Shown: in pieces, positions 1-7,645 of the stretch
Position numbering within the stretch: position 1 is the first letter of the stretch
Layout: every line of letters begins with the position of its first letter
Source of the DNA: Patiriisocius marinistellae
GTDB lineage: Bacteria; Bacteroidota; Bacteroidia; Flavobacteriales; Flavobacteriaceae
Assembly: GCF_009014635.1 (NCBI RefSeq)
Contig: NZ_BKCF01000002.1
Span: 186,001-250,000, forward strand
DNA length: 64,000 nucleotides
Direction of reading: 5' to 3'
Made by a program: the position numbers and the translations under genes
Notes under the pieces: model-generated
Seen by the model: the letters and a program-made list of their open reading frames with translations, nothing else
What the model was told of the DNA's origin: nothing
Database searches by the model: none

Positions 1-2
1 AA

Positions 3-212
3 GGTGTATATCGCATATTGATAGACAACTTTAATTATGAGGATACACGCAAGGCCGTTGAACTTATAGGAAATACTTGTTTGACAGAGTCTAGTGGGGG
101 AATTACCCTTGATACTATTAGACAGTATGCTGAGTGTGGTGTTGATTATATTTCAAGTGGTGCGTTGACCCACTCTGTTTATAATATGGATTTAAGCTTG
201 AAAGCTGTTTAA
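3..212 (+). CDS. nadC: Nicotinate-nucleotide pyrophosphorylase, C-terminal fragment
   Basis: The frame is open from the window edge, so only the last 69 residues are present; the true start lies outside. The product (quinolinate phosphoribosyltransferase) converts quinolinate and PRPP to nicotinate mononucleotide in de novo NAD synthesis. Visible family signatures are ILIDNF near the start, ESSGGI in the middle and DYISSGALTHSV at the end, which form the C-terminal barrel and phosphate-binding loop of the family. The stop codon overlaps the ATG of the next gene by one base (TAATG), implying translational coupling. The assignment is secure although most of the protein is missing. Confidence 0.88.
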   Translation, partial: GVYRILIDNFNYEDTRKAVELIGNTCLTESSGGITLDTIRQYAECGVDYISSGALTHSVYNMDLSLKAV

Positions 213-1168
213 TGGAAGATGATAATGAGATAGATAAAATTGTAATTCCAAATGAAAAGGAAGGGGATGAAATTAATATTCCTATTATTAAGCAATTAAT
301 TTGGTTAGCAAAACGTATAGTCCTCCCAGGGTTTGATGGGTTGACGTTACACGATTTTCATAAACTTTATTTTGCGGGTATTATTGAAGGAACATTTTCA
401 CCTAGAGCAACTTCAATCGCCTATAGTTTTTTTGTAGCTATTTTTCCTTTTTTACTCTTTATACTTAACCTTATCCCTTATGTGCCAATTGAAGGTTTTC
501 AAACAAGGTTTCTTATATTTATAGAAGAACACCTACCTCCTCAAACTGCAGATTTGTTTTATCCAGTTATTGCAGATATTGCAATTAACCCAAGGGGAGG
601 ACTATTGTCATTTGTTTTTTTACTTTCTATTTTTTTAGCAGCTAATGGAGTTAATGCTATTTTTAGTGCCTTTGAATACTCGTTTCATGTAACAATTAAT
701 AGAGGTTTTTTTAGGCAGTATGCTATAGCTATAGCGGTCTCATTGCTTTTGGCATTGTTATTGGTTATTACTGTAGTAGTAATCCTTTATGGAGAATACA
801 TGATTAGTGACCTTCAAGGAAGGGCGTATTTAAATGATAGTGTATTTTGGGTATCGGCGTTGCAGCTTACGGTCTTTGTAGTATTATTGTATACCACAAT
901 AGCGACTTTGTATTATTTTGGTACAAAAGAGGGGAAAATTTCAAGATTTTTTTCTTTGGGAGCAATTGTAACAACATTATTATTTTTGTTAACAACCTAT
1001 TTTTTTGGGGTTTACATAAATAATTTCTCTACCTATAATGAGTTATATGGTTCATTAGGGGCACTATTGATAATGTTGTTATATATTTGGATTAACAGTA
1101 ATTTATTACTTTTAGGCTTTGAGCTCAATATCACGTTACAACGATTAAAGGGCAAAAAATTTAACTAA
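212..1168 (+). CDS. YihY/BrkB family inner-membrane protein
   Basis: A 318-residue polytopic membrane protein with about six hydrophobic segments (roughly residues 64-90, 128-150, 170-195, 208-235, 243-268 and 275-300). The stretch around residues 63-90 (PRATSIAYSFFVAIFPFLLF) and the C-terminal NELYGSLGALLIMLLYIWI segment are hallmarks of the YihY/BrkB (formerly mis-named RNase BN) family. Molecular function is unsettled in the family; a transport or envelope role is the usual inference. It begins inside the nadC stop codon, so it is expressed with nadC. The acidic N-terminal about 25 residues are cytoplasmic-looking and not conserved. Length is normal. Confidence 0.85.
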   Translation: MEDDNEIDKIVIPNEKEGDEINIPIIKQLIWLAKRIVLPGFDGLTLHDFHKLYFAGIIEGTFSPRATSIAYSFFVAIFPFLLFILNLIPYVPIEGFQTRFLIFIEEHLPPQTADLFYPVIADIAINPRGGLLSFVFLLSIFLAANGVNAIFSAFEYSFHVTINRGFFRQYAIAIAVSLLLALLLVITVVVILYGEYMISDLQGRAYLNDSVFWVSALQLTVFVVLLYTTIATLYYFGTKEGKISRFFSLGAIVTTLLFLLTTYFFGVYINNFSTYNELYGSLGALLIMLLYIWINSNLLLLGFELNITLQRLKGKKFN

Positions 1169-1187
1169 TTAATTTTAAACAAACAAA

Positions 1188-1751
1188 ATGAAAAAATTTA
1201 TTCTCCTTGCTATTGCAGTATTTACAGTTAATATGGCAACAGCCCAAACTCAAGTGGGCGAAGTAACATTACCAAACACATTAGAATTTAACGGCGAATC
1301 TTTAGCACTAAACGGTGCAGGAATTCGTAAAAAAGCAATGGTGCTTAAATTGTATTCTGGCGGATTATACTTACCATCAAAAAGTAGTGATGCTAAATCA
1401 ATTGTTAATGCAGATGCTAATCAAGCAATTAGATTAGTAATTACATCTGGTTTTGTTTCAAGCGAAGCAATGAGTGAAGCTGTGGAAGAAGGTTTTGATG
1501 CATCAACAGATGGAAATACATCTGGGATTTCTTCAGAAATAAAAAAATTTACAAGTTTCTTCAGTGATGAAATTGTAGAAGGTGACACTTTTGATATCAC
1601 TTACCAAACAGGAAAAGGAAGTGTATGTTATAAAAATGGAAAAGAACTAGGTGTAGTTAAAGGAATGACTTTTAAAAAGGCATTATTTGGAATATGGTTA
1701 GGAAACGACCCAGCAGATAGTAAACTTAAAAAAGGAATGCTTGGTAAGTAA
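1188..1751 (+). CDS. Secreted chalcone-isomerase-fold protein
   Basis: A 187-residue protein with a clear signal peptide (MKKFILLAIAVFTVNMATAQ, cleavage after AQ near residue 20), so periplasmic or exported. The mature part resembles the chalcone-isomerase-like family: an N-terminal LPNTLEFNGESLALNGAGIRKK strand region, KLYSGGLYLP, and the C-terminal KALFGIWLGNDPAD motif. Bacterial members are not known to be isomerases; a lipid or fatty-acid binding role is only inference. It starts 19 bases after the BrkB gene and could be the last gene of the nadC unit; no clear promoter is seen in that gap. Confidence 0.8.
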   Translation: MKKFILLAIAVFTVNMATAQTQVGEVTLPNTLEFNGESLALNGAGIRKKAMVLKLYSGGLYLPSKSSDAKSIVNADANQAIRLVITSGFVSSEAMSEAVEEGFDASTDGNTSGISSEIKKFTSFFSDEIVEGDTFDITYQTGKGSVCYKNGKELGVVKGMTFKKALFGIWLGNDPADSKLKKGMLGK

Positions 1752-1856
1752 GCTGTAGCTTGTTATAAGTAATACCTTAAATATTTGACCGTTGTCTGTT
1801 TGAGTTTATGAAACCTCAATGAGGCAGCGGTTTTTGTAATTTTAAAATAAATTAAT

Positions 1857-2291
1857 ATGAAAATAAAAAATGTAATTTTATCTATAATAGCTCTTGTTTT
1901 TGTGATGAATACAGCAATGGCTCAGGATGTTTTTGGAAAATGGAAGACAGTAGATGATAATACGGGAGAGGTAAAATCTATTGTAGAGATTTTTAAAAAG
2001 GATGGAAAGGTTTTTGGAAAAGTGCTAGAAATTTTGAACAAGGAACATAAGAATGATACTTGTAAAGAATGTCCAGGTGAACTTAAAAATACACCAATTG
2101 AAGGTCTCGTTATAATTAAAAATCTAGAAAAGGATGATGATGAATATAATGATGGTACTATTATGGATCCCGAAAATGGAAAAGAATATAAGTGCTACAT
2201 TAAGCTAGAAGAAAATGATAAACTTAAAGTAAGAGGCTACATAGGTTTCGCAGCTTTAGGAAGAACTCAATATTGGTACCGAGCAGAATAG
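1857..2291 (+). CDS. Secreted DUF2147 family protein
   Basis: A 144-residue protein with a signal peptide ending in TAMAQ near residue 22. The mature domain matches DUF2147: DVFGKWKTVDDNTGEVKSIVEI at the start, a CKECPG pair of cysteines near residues 72-75, and a C-terminal RGYIGFAALGRTQYWYR. Homologues are lipocalin-like beta proteins of unknown function found singly or in arrays in Bacteroidota. The gene is flanked by a 105-base gap upstream and a strong hairpin terminator directly downstream, so it is probably monocistronic. Confidence 0.82.
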   Translation: MKIKNVILSIIALVFVMNTAMAQDVFGKWKTVDDNTGEVKSIVEIFKKDGKVFGKVLEILNKEHKNDTCKECPGELKNTPIEGLVIIKNLEKDDDEYNDGTIMDPENGKEYKCYIKLEENDKLKVRGYIGFAALGRTQYWYRAE

Positions 2292-2313
2292 TTGTTTGTG
2301 TATAACTAATTAC

Positions 2314-2345
2314 AAAGGCTGTTTATTTATTGAACAGCCTTTTTT
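2314..2345 (+). terminator. Rho-independent terminator of the DUF2147 gene
   Basis: An 8-bp perfect stem, AGGCTGTT pairing with AACAGCCT around a 9-base loop, followed by six T. It sits inside the region that a longest-ORF call would assign to PriA, which is evidence that the PriA start lies further downstream. Confidence 0.85.
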
Positions 2346-2352
2346 AGTTTTG
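2345..2352 (+). promoter_or_regulatory. Candidate -7 promoter element for priA
   Basis: TAGTTTTG fits the Bacteroidota TAnnTTTG consensus and starts at the last T of the preceding terminator. Transcription would begin near 2359, about 12 bases before the proposed TTG start. Confidence 0.5.
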
Positions 2353-2370
2353 AAACTAAATACAAGTTTT

Positions 2371-4821
2371 TTGTTCTTCATAGACGTCATATTACCCATT
2401 CCTCTTAAGCAAACTTTCACATACTCTGTGAATAAGGATGAGGCTGCATTCCTAAAACAAGGTTTTAGGGTGGCGGTACCTTTTGGAAAATCGAAAGTTT
2501 ATACAGCAATTGTGTATCAAGTCCACGACCAAGCACCACAAGGTTATGAGACAAAACCGATTGACCAAATTCTTGATGAGACTCCAATTGTAACACCTAC
2601 TCAAATCAAACACTGGGAGTGGATGGCAAGCTATTACATGTGTACATTAGGCGAAGTTGTAAAAGCAGCACTGCCAAGTGCATTCCTATTAGAAAGTGAA
2701 ACGATGGTTTCCTTGAATAAAGATGTTGTAGTTGATGAGGCTAGTTTGAGCGATGAAGAATTTTTAGTGTTAGAAGCTTTAGAACATCGTTCACCTATTC
2801 ATATTAACGATGTACGCTCCATTCTTGATAAGAGTAACGTTGTAAAAGTATTACAAGGCTTAATTGAGCAACGCATAATTTCGGTTTTTGAAGAAGTTTA
2901 TGAGCAGTATTCCCCTAAGTTAAAACGCTATGTTAAATTAGCCCAACATTTTGCTATTGAAGAAAATCTGCGTGAACTTCTTAATACACTATCACGAGCT
3001 CCAAAACAGCGGGACGTATTAATGCAACTTTTTATGTTGCAGTCTAAGGATAAAAAACCCATTGGAGTTGATGCATTAATGAAAGCTAGTAAGGCAAGTA
3101 GTGCAACCATAAAGTCATTAATCAATAAAGAAATTCTTGAAGAATTTTATATAAAAAAAGACCGTGTTAATTATGAAGGCGAAGCTGGCGAAGAAGTAAA
3201 ACAATTAAGTGAAGCACAAAGCACAGCGCTCAAAGAAATTAAAATATCTTTCAAAGAGAAAGATATTGTTTTACTTCATGGAGTAACCTCTAGCGGGAAG
3301 ACCGAAATCTATGTTCAGCTCATTGAAGAAATTTTAAAAACGGGACAGCAAATCCTATATATGTTACCCGAAATTGCATTAACAACACAACTAATTACAA
3401 GACTTCAGTTTTATTTTGGTGATAAGGTTTCAGTGTATCATTCAAAATATACTTTAAATGAGCGTGTTGAGGTTTGGAATAATGTTTTAGAATCCAAACC
3501 CAAAGCCCAAATTGTAATTGGGGCAAGGTCGTCGTTGTTTTTACCTTTTAGTAACCTTGGACTCATTATTATAGATGAAGAACACGAACCATCATTTAAA
3601 CAATATAATCCTGCTCCTCGCTACCACGCACGAGATAGCGCAGTTGTACTCGGGCATTTGCATAACGCAAAAACATTAATGGGAAGCGCCACGCCATCAT
3701 TTGAAACCTACCATAATTGCACAACAGATAAGTACGGATTAGTAACGTTGAATAAGCGCTTCGGAAATGTGCTGATGCCAGATATTGAATTAGTCGATAT
3801 AAAAGAAAAGCATAAAAAGAAACTAATGAAAGGTCATTTTAGTGATCGATTATTAGAAGAAATGCATGAGACATTAAGTAATAACGAACAAATAATTTTA
3901 TTCCAAAACCGAAGAGGTTTCTCGCCAATTGTAGAATGTACAACATGCGGGACGTCACCACAATGCCCTAATTGTGATGTAAGCTTAACATACCATCAAT
4001 ATAAAAACGAACTACGTTGTCATTATTGTGGCTATCACACAACAATGCTTATTAGTTGTATGGCCTGTGGTAGTGAATCCATGGATAGTAAAGGTTTTGG
4101 TACAGAACAAATTGAAACCGAATTGAAAAATTTGTTCCCAAAGCACAGTGTTGCTAGAATGGATCAAGATACTACAAAAGGTAAACACGCTTATTCAAAA
4201 TTAATAGACCGATTAGAAAATTTAGAAATCGATATCCTTGTGGGTACTCAAATGCTCGCAAAGGGACTAGATTTTAGAAATATAGGTTTAGTGGGAGTAA
4301 TGAATGCAGATAACTTATTGAATTTTCCAGATTTTAGAGCCCACGAGCGTAGTTTTCAATTGTTACAACAAGTTAGTGGTAGGGCAGGACGTACTCAAAA
4401 AAGAGGAAAGGTTTTAATTCAAACGTATAATCCGTATCATACTATTTTGCAACAAGTGAGCATCAACGATTACAAAACTATGTATAAGATGCAAACAGAC
4501 GAGCGACATAATTATAAATATCCACCTTTTTACCGTACTATAAAGTTAACGTTTAAAGATCGTAATCTTCAAAAAGTAGGTAAAGCAGCATTATGGTATG
4601 AGTTAGCACTTGAGCAACAATTAAATGAAAATGTTTTAGGTCCTGAGGCACCGCCTGTTGCTAGAATTAGGAATCAGTATATAACTAATGTGCTTATCAA
4701 AATACCAAAAGAGCAATCATTAGCAAAAACCAAAGAATTTATTAATAAAGTACAGCGAAGTTTTAATGCAATAAAAGAGTTTTCTTCAGTGAGGGTGATT
4801 ATTGATGTTGATAATTATTAG
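2371..4821 (+). CDS. priA: Primosomal protein N' (replication restart helicase PriA)
   Basis: A 3'-to-5' DNA helicase that reloads the replisome at stalled forks. Visible parts: N-terminal DNA-binding region (FFIDVILPIP), Walker A GVTSSGKT near residue 305, Walker B IDEEHE near 400, the eight-cysteine zinc-binding insert (CTTCGTSPQCPNC ... CHYCGYHTTMLISCMACG) at about 525-566, and the helicase C lobe with QVSGRAGR. The open frame extends upstream to 2296 but that part runs through a terminator and a promoter and has no PriA similarity. The TTG at 2371 gives the usual N-terminus and 816 residues. The start is inferred; the identity is certain. Confidence 0.93.
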   Translation: MFFIDVILPIPLKQTFTYSVNKDEAAFLKQGFRVAVPFGKSKVYTAIVYQVHDQAPQGYETKPIDQILDETPIVTPTQIKHWEWMASYYMCTLGEVVKAALPSAFLLESETMVSLNKDVVVDEASLSDEEFLVLEALEHRSPIHINDVRSILDKSNVVKVLQGLIEQRIISVFEEVYEQYSPKLKRYVKLAQHFAIEENLRELLNTLSRAPKQRDVLMQLFMLQSKDKKPIGVDALMKASKASSATIKSLINKEILEEFYIKKDRVNYEGEAGEEVKQLSEAQSTALKEIKISFKEKDIVLLHGVTSSGKTEIYVQLIEEILKTGQQILYMLPEIALTTQLITRLQFYFGDKVSVYHSKYTLNERVEVWNNVLESKPKAQIVIGARSSLFLPFSNLGLIIIDEEHEPSFKQYNPAPRYHARDSAVVLGHLHNAKTLMGSATPSFETYHNCTTDKYGLVTLNKRFGNVLMPDIELVDIKEKHKKKLMKGHFSDRLLEEMHETLSNNEQIILFQNRRGFSPIVECTTCGTSPQCPNCDVSLTYHQYKNELRCHYCGYHTTMLISCMACGSESMDSKGFGTEQIETELKNLFPKHSVARMDQDTTKGKHAYSKLIDRLENLEIDILVGTQMLAKGLDFRNIGLVGVMNADNLLNFPDFRAHERSFQLLQQVSGRAGRTQKRGKVLIQTYNPYHTILQQVSINDYKTMYKMQTDERHNYKYPPFYRTIKLTFKDRNLQKVGKAALWYELALEQQLNENVLGPEAPPVARIRNQYITNVLIKIPKEQSLAKTKEFINKVQRSFNAIKEFSSVRVIIDVDNY

Positions 4822-4887
4822 ACAATATTATATTTATTTCTTCAATCTAATTTAACTAAAGGAAATATCTAGAATGTTTTCTTGTTG

Positions 4888-4927
4888 AGCCCAACTAAAT
4901 CCTACTAAGTTGTTGTTGGACTTTTTT
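4888..4927 (+). terminator. Possible priA terminator
   Basis: AGCCCAAC can pair with GTTGGACT (one mismatch) around a long loop and is followed by six T. It faces the stronger opposite-strand terminator at 4939-4970. Confidence 0.4.
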
Positions 4928-4938
4928 AAATATAAGAT

Positions 4939-4970
4939 TTAAAAAAAAACCAACACTATAAGTGTTGGTT
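4939..4970 (-). terminator. Terminator of the LytTR regulator gene
   Basis: A perfect 10-bp stem, AACCAACACT with AGTGTTGGTT and an ATA loop; the A-run at 4940-4949 provides the T-tract on the minus strand. It lies 28 bases past the stop codon. Confidence 0.85.
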
Positions 4971-4990
4971 GTATAAAATTTCCGAAGAAA
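4971..4990. repeat. Long-form copy of the TTTCCGAAG interspersed word
   Basis: GTATAAAATTTCCGAAGAAA, one base different from the 20-mers at 9031 and 12063. It lies in the convergent space between priA and the LytTR gene, just downstream of the latter's stop codon. Confidence 0.7.
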
Positions 4991-4997
4991 ATATTCT

Positions 4998-5708
4998 TTA
5001 CCTATTTGTAGAGGCAAGTGCTTCAACGAGTTCTGCCTTTCTATTCCTACTTAAAGGTAATTCTTCTTTATCTAGCTCTATTACTTTACTATTATACCGT
5101 TCTACTTTTTCAAGATTAACTATGTAAGATTTATGAATTCTTAAAAATCTATTTGAAGGAAGTAGCGCTTCAAAGGCTTTCATTGTTGAAAGAACAACCA
5201 GCGCATCATGCTCAGTTACTAGTTTAACGTAATCTCCAAGTGCCTCAATGTAACGTAATTCGTTTAAAAATACTTTCCTTTTTTTAAGGTTACTCTTCAC
5301 AAATATAAAGTCTTCCTCGTCAAACCCATCATCGTTTTTAAGCTTATAATTTGTGATAGCTTTATGGACAGCGTTAAGAAAACGTTCTTTAGAAATAGGT
5401 TTTCTTAAATAATCTACTGCATCATAATCAAATGCCTTAAAAGCATATTTTGTTTTTCCTGTGACAAAAATAATTTGAGGTTTTAATGTTAGGTCATCTA
5501 ATAAATCAAAACCAGATAATATGGGCATTTCGATATCTAAGAAAATTAAGTCAATTTCTGTTGTGGCCAATCCCATTTTGGCTTCTATAGCATTATTATA
5601 TTCAGCAACCAGATTTAAAGCAGGGTGGTTTTCAATCAATTTTACGATTGATAGGCGTTGCAATGTAGAGTCATCTACAATAGCACATTTAAGTAAGGGT
5701 TTATCCAC
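4998..5708 (-). CDS. LytTR-family response regulator
   Basis: A two-domain DNA-binding response regulator (AlgR/LytR class). With a GTG start at 5706-5708 it has 236 residues: receiver domain about 5-120 with the acidic pair IVDDS, phospho-acceptor Asp58 in FLDIEMP and Lys103 in LRKP; LytTR domain about 138-233 (FVKSNLKKRKVFLNELRYIEALGDY..., FLRIHKSYIVNL). The frame is open to an ATG at 5759, but the extra 17 residues are hydrophobic and unlike a receiver domain start, so GTG is preferred. No partner histidine kinase is adjacent; in flavobacteria the sensor is often elsewhere. Its own terminator follows. Confidence 0.86.
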   Translation of the reverse strand: MDKPLLKCAIVDDSTLQRLSIVKLIENHPALNLVAEYNNAIEAKMGLATTEIDLIFLDIEMPILSGFDLLDDLTLKPQIIFVTGKTKYAFKAFDYDAVDYLRKPISKERFLNAVHKAITNYKLKNDDGFDEEDFIFVKSNLKKRKVFLNELRYIEALGDYVKLVTEHDALVVLSTMKAFEALLPSNRFLRIHKSYIVNLEKVERYNSKVIELDKEELPLSRNRKAELVEALASTNR

Positions 5709-5834
5709 GATTAGTATGTTTATTATAGCAATAATAAGTATTTTATCGATGAAATGCAAGAAATCAAAACTTTTAACGTAAAAAAAACACGTTTAATCTG
5801 ATATTTAATTTCATTATATATTTTTAGTTTAGCG

Positions 5835-5865
5835 TTTGAGATTATCAAAATATATAGTATTTTTG
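5835..5865 (+). promoter_or_regulatory. Promoter of the rpsF-rpsR-rplI operon
   Basis: A full Bacteroidota promoter: TTTG at 5835-5838 (-33 element), 19-base spacer, TATTTTTG at 5858-5865 (-7 element). Transcription should start near 5872, giving a leader of about 46 bases. Confidence 0.8.
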
Positions 5866-5867
5866 CA

Positions 5868-5890
5868 CGCTCTTGGCAAAGCGCTGAGAG
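5868..5890 (+). promoter_or_regulatory. Leader hairpin upstream of rpsF, possible S6:S18 site
   Basis: CTCT at 5870-5873 can pair with AGAG at 5887-5890, with an alternative CGCT/AGCG pairing inside. rpsF leaders in many bacteria carry an S6:S18-binding hairpin used for autoregulation. I see the structure but not the classic CCG bulge, so the role is inferred. Confidence 0.35.
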
Positions 5891-5917
5891 TTTATTATTA
5901 TTTTTAAAAGATTTTAT

Positions 5918-6259
5918 ATGAATCATTACGAAACTGTTTTCATCTTGAATCCCGTTTTATCTGAAGAGCAGATAAAGGAAACAGTAAAGAAATTTGAAGA
6001 TATTCTTGTTTCTAGAGGAGCTAAGATGGTATCAAAAGAAAACTGGGGGCTAAAAAAATTAGCTTACGCCATTCAACACAAAAAGAGTGGTTTTTATCAT
6101 TTATTTGAGTACACTGTAGAAGGTGATGCAATCAACGAATTAGAAGTTGAGTTTAGAAGAGATGAACGTATCATGCGTTACTTAACTGTAGCTCTTGACA
6201 AGCATGCAATTGCTTGGGCAGAGAGAAGAAGAACACGTGATAACAAAAAAACAGCATAA
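5918..6259 (+). CDS. rpsF: 30S ribosomal protein S6
   Basis: A 113-residue small-subunit ribosomal protein that pairs with S18. It begins MNHYETVFILNPVLSEEQIK and contains the family motifs NWGLKKLAYAIQHKKSGFYHLFEY and RRDERIMRYLTV. The C-terminal basic tail (AERRRTRDNKKTA) is typical for Bacteroidota. First gene of the three-gene ribosomal operon, three bases from rpsR. Confidence 0.97.
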   Translation: MNHYETVFILNPVLSEEQIKETVKKFEDILVSRGAKMVSKENWGLKKLAYAIQHKKSGFYHLFEYTVEGDAINELEVEFRRDERIMRYLTVALDKHAIAWAERRRTRDNKKTA

Positions 6260-6262
6260 GCC

Positions 6263-6559
6263 ATGGCAACTATTCAAGAACAAGCAAAAGGAAAAAAAGA
6301 CGGAGAAATTAGATATTTAACTCCGTTAAATATTGAGACTTCTAAAGCGAAAAAATATTGTCGTTTTAAAAAGTCTGGTATTAAGTATGTTGATTATAAA
6401 GATGCAGATTGGTTATTAGGATTTGTAAACGAGCAAGGTAAAATTTTACCTAGAAGACTTACAGGTACTTCTTTAAAATACCAACGTAAAGTTGCTGTTG
6501 CAGTAAAAAGAGCACGTCACTTAGCATTAATGCCTTACGTAGCCGATTTATTAAAATAA
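6263..6559 (+). CDS. rpsR: 30S ribosomal protein S18
   Basis: A 98-residue protein with the S18 core [62 protein letters not shown] broken here across positions about 31-92. It binds the platform of the 30S subunit together with S6. The N-terminal extension of about 28 residues is common in this phylum. It lies three bases after rpsF and 14 bases before rplI, in one operon. Confidence 0.97.
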   Translation: MATIQEQAKGKKDGEIRYLTPLNIETSKAKKYCRFKKSGIKYVDYKDADWLLGFVNEQGKILPRRLTGTSLKYQRKVAVAVKRARHLALMPYVADLLK

Positions 6560-6573
6560 AAACAAGATAAGAA

Positions 6574-7029
6574 ATGGAACTTATATTAAAAAAAGACGTA
6601 GAAAATCTTGGTTTTGCAGATGATTTAGTATCTGTTAAAAATGGTTACGGAAGAAACTATTTAATCCCAAGAGGTCACGCTGTATTAGCGACGCCATCTG
6701 CTAGAAAAGTACTTGCTGAAACATTAAAGCAACGTCAATATAAAGAGAAAAAAATAATTGAAAGCGCAAAAGTTGAAGCTGATAAGCTTAATGCATTGAG
6801 CGAATTTAAAATCACAGCTAAAACTGGCGAAGGTGATAAATTATTTGGTTCTGTAACAAATGGAGATCTTTCTGAAGCATTAGCTAAAGAAGGTGTTATT
6901 ATTGAAAAGAAGTTTATAACTGTTGCCGGTGGTAACATTAAACGTACTGGACAATATGATGCAAGCATCCGTTTTCATAGAGAAGTTGTTTCTAACTTCA
7001 CTTTTGACGTGGTAGCTGAAGCTAAATAA
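6574..7029 (+). CDS. rplI: 50S ribosomal protein L9
   Basis: A 151-residue protein with the L9 N-terminal signature (MELILKKDVENLGFADDLVSVKNGYGRNYLIPRGHAV) followed by the long connecting helix and the C-terminal domain ending in a beta-strand pair. L9 sits at the base of the L1 stalk and aids frame maintenance. Last gene of the operon; a strong terminator follows. Confidence 0.97.
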   Translation: MELILKKDVENLGFADDLVSVKNGYGRNYLIPRGHAVLATPSARKVLAETLKQRQYKEKKIIESAKVEADKLNALSEFKITAKTGEGDKLFGSVTNGDLSEALAKEGVIIEKKFITVAGGNIKRTGQYDASIRFHREVVSNFTFDVVAEAK

Positions 7030-7053
7030 TTTCAGTCATTATAGTATTTAAAG

Positions 7054-7082
7054 CCTTCCTTATTTATAAGGAAGGTTTTTTT
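7054..7082 (+). terminator. Terminator of the ribosomal operon
   Basis: CCTTCCTTA pairs perfectly with TAAGGAAGG around TTTA and is followed by seven T. Confidence 0.92.
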
Positions 7083-7127
7083 ATTAAAATTAAATTTAAG
7101 TAGTAAGAAAACCTCACTCACATAAAA

Positions 7128-7598
7128 ATGAAGTACACAAGACTAACAAAAGAACAATTAGAAAACCTGCAAGAAGAATTTATCAACTTTCTTGCAACAC
7201 AATCTATTACTGGGGAAGAGTGGACTAAAATAAAAGAAAAGCAACCAGAAGTAGCTGAAGAAGAAATAGACATCTTTAGTGAATTGGTGTGGGAAGGTGC
7301 ATTAACACAAGCTAAATTTTTAGAAAATATTTCACCACAGCAACTCTTCTTATTTAGTTTGGGCAAAGCCGAAATGAGGCTTATTTCACTTAAAATTGTT
7401 GATGAAACAAAAGATATTACAACTACCGAAGGTTACGCATGGCTTCAGAAAAATTATATGAACGATGATGTTGAGTTTTTTACAGCTACTAAAAAATATG
7501 AAAATAGAAACACAGATATTTTTAAATTAATCCAACAAGGAGCAGTAATAACTAAAGGAGAATTATTTGGTTTCTTTGAGAACATATTGAAAGCATAG
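7128..7598 (+). CDS. Conserved cytosolic protein, probably DUF6495-type
   Basis: A 156-residue protein without signal peptide or membrane segment, beginning MKYTRLTKEQLENLQEEFINFL. It is rich in acidic and aromatic residues and appears mostly alpha-helical. Placement directly after rpsF-rpsR-rplI is a recurrent flavobacterial arrangement; the family label is from memory of that context and the N-terminal motif. Its function is unknown. It begins 45 bases after the ribosomal terminator, so a separate promoter is expected, but I see no TAnnTTTG. Confidence 0.65.
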   Translation: MKYTRLTKEQLENLQEEFINFLATQSITGEEWTKIKEKQPEVAEEEIDIFSELVWEGALTQAKFLENISPQQLFLFSLGKAEMRLISLKIVDETKDITTTEGYAWLQKNYMNDDVEFFTATKKYENRNTDIFKLIQQGAVITKGELFGFFENILKA

Positions 7599-7645
7599 AG
7601 GTATTTATTATTCGTTGTAATTATTTAAAAATACTTCAACGTATT

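Noticed and set aside
1752-1856. Possible terminator or RNA in the gap after the chalcone-isomerase-like gene
   Set aside because: CCGTTG and CAGCGG can pair only across a long loop with a wobble; not strong enough to call.
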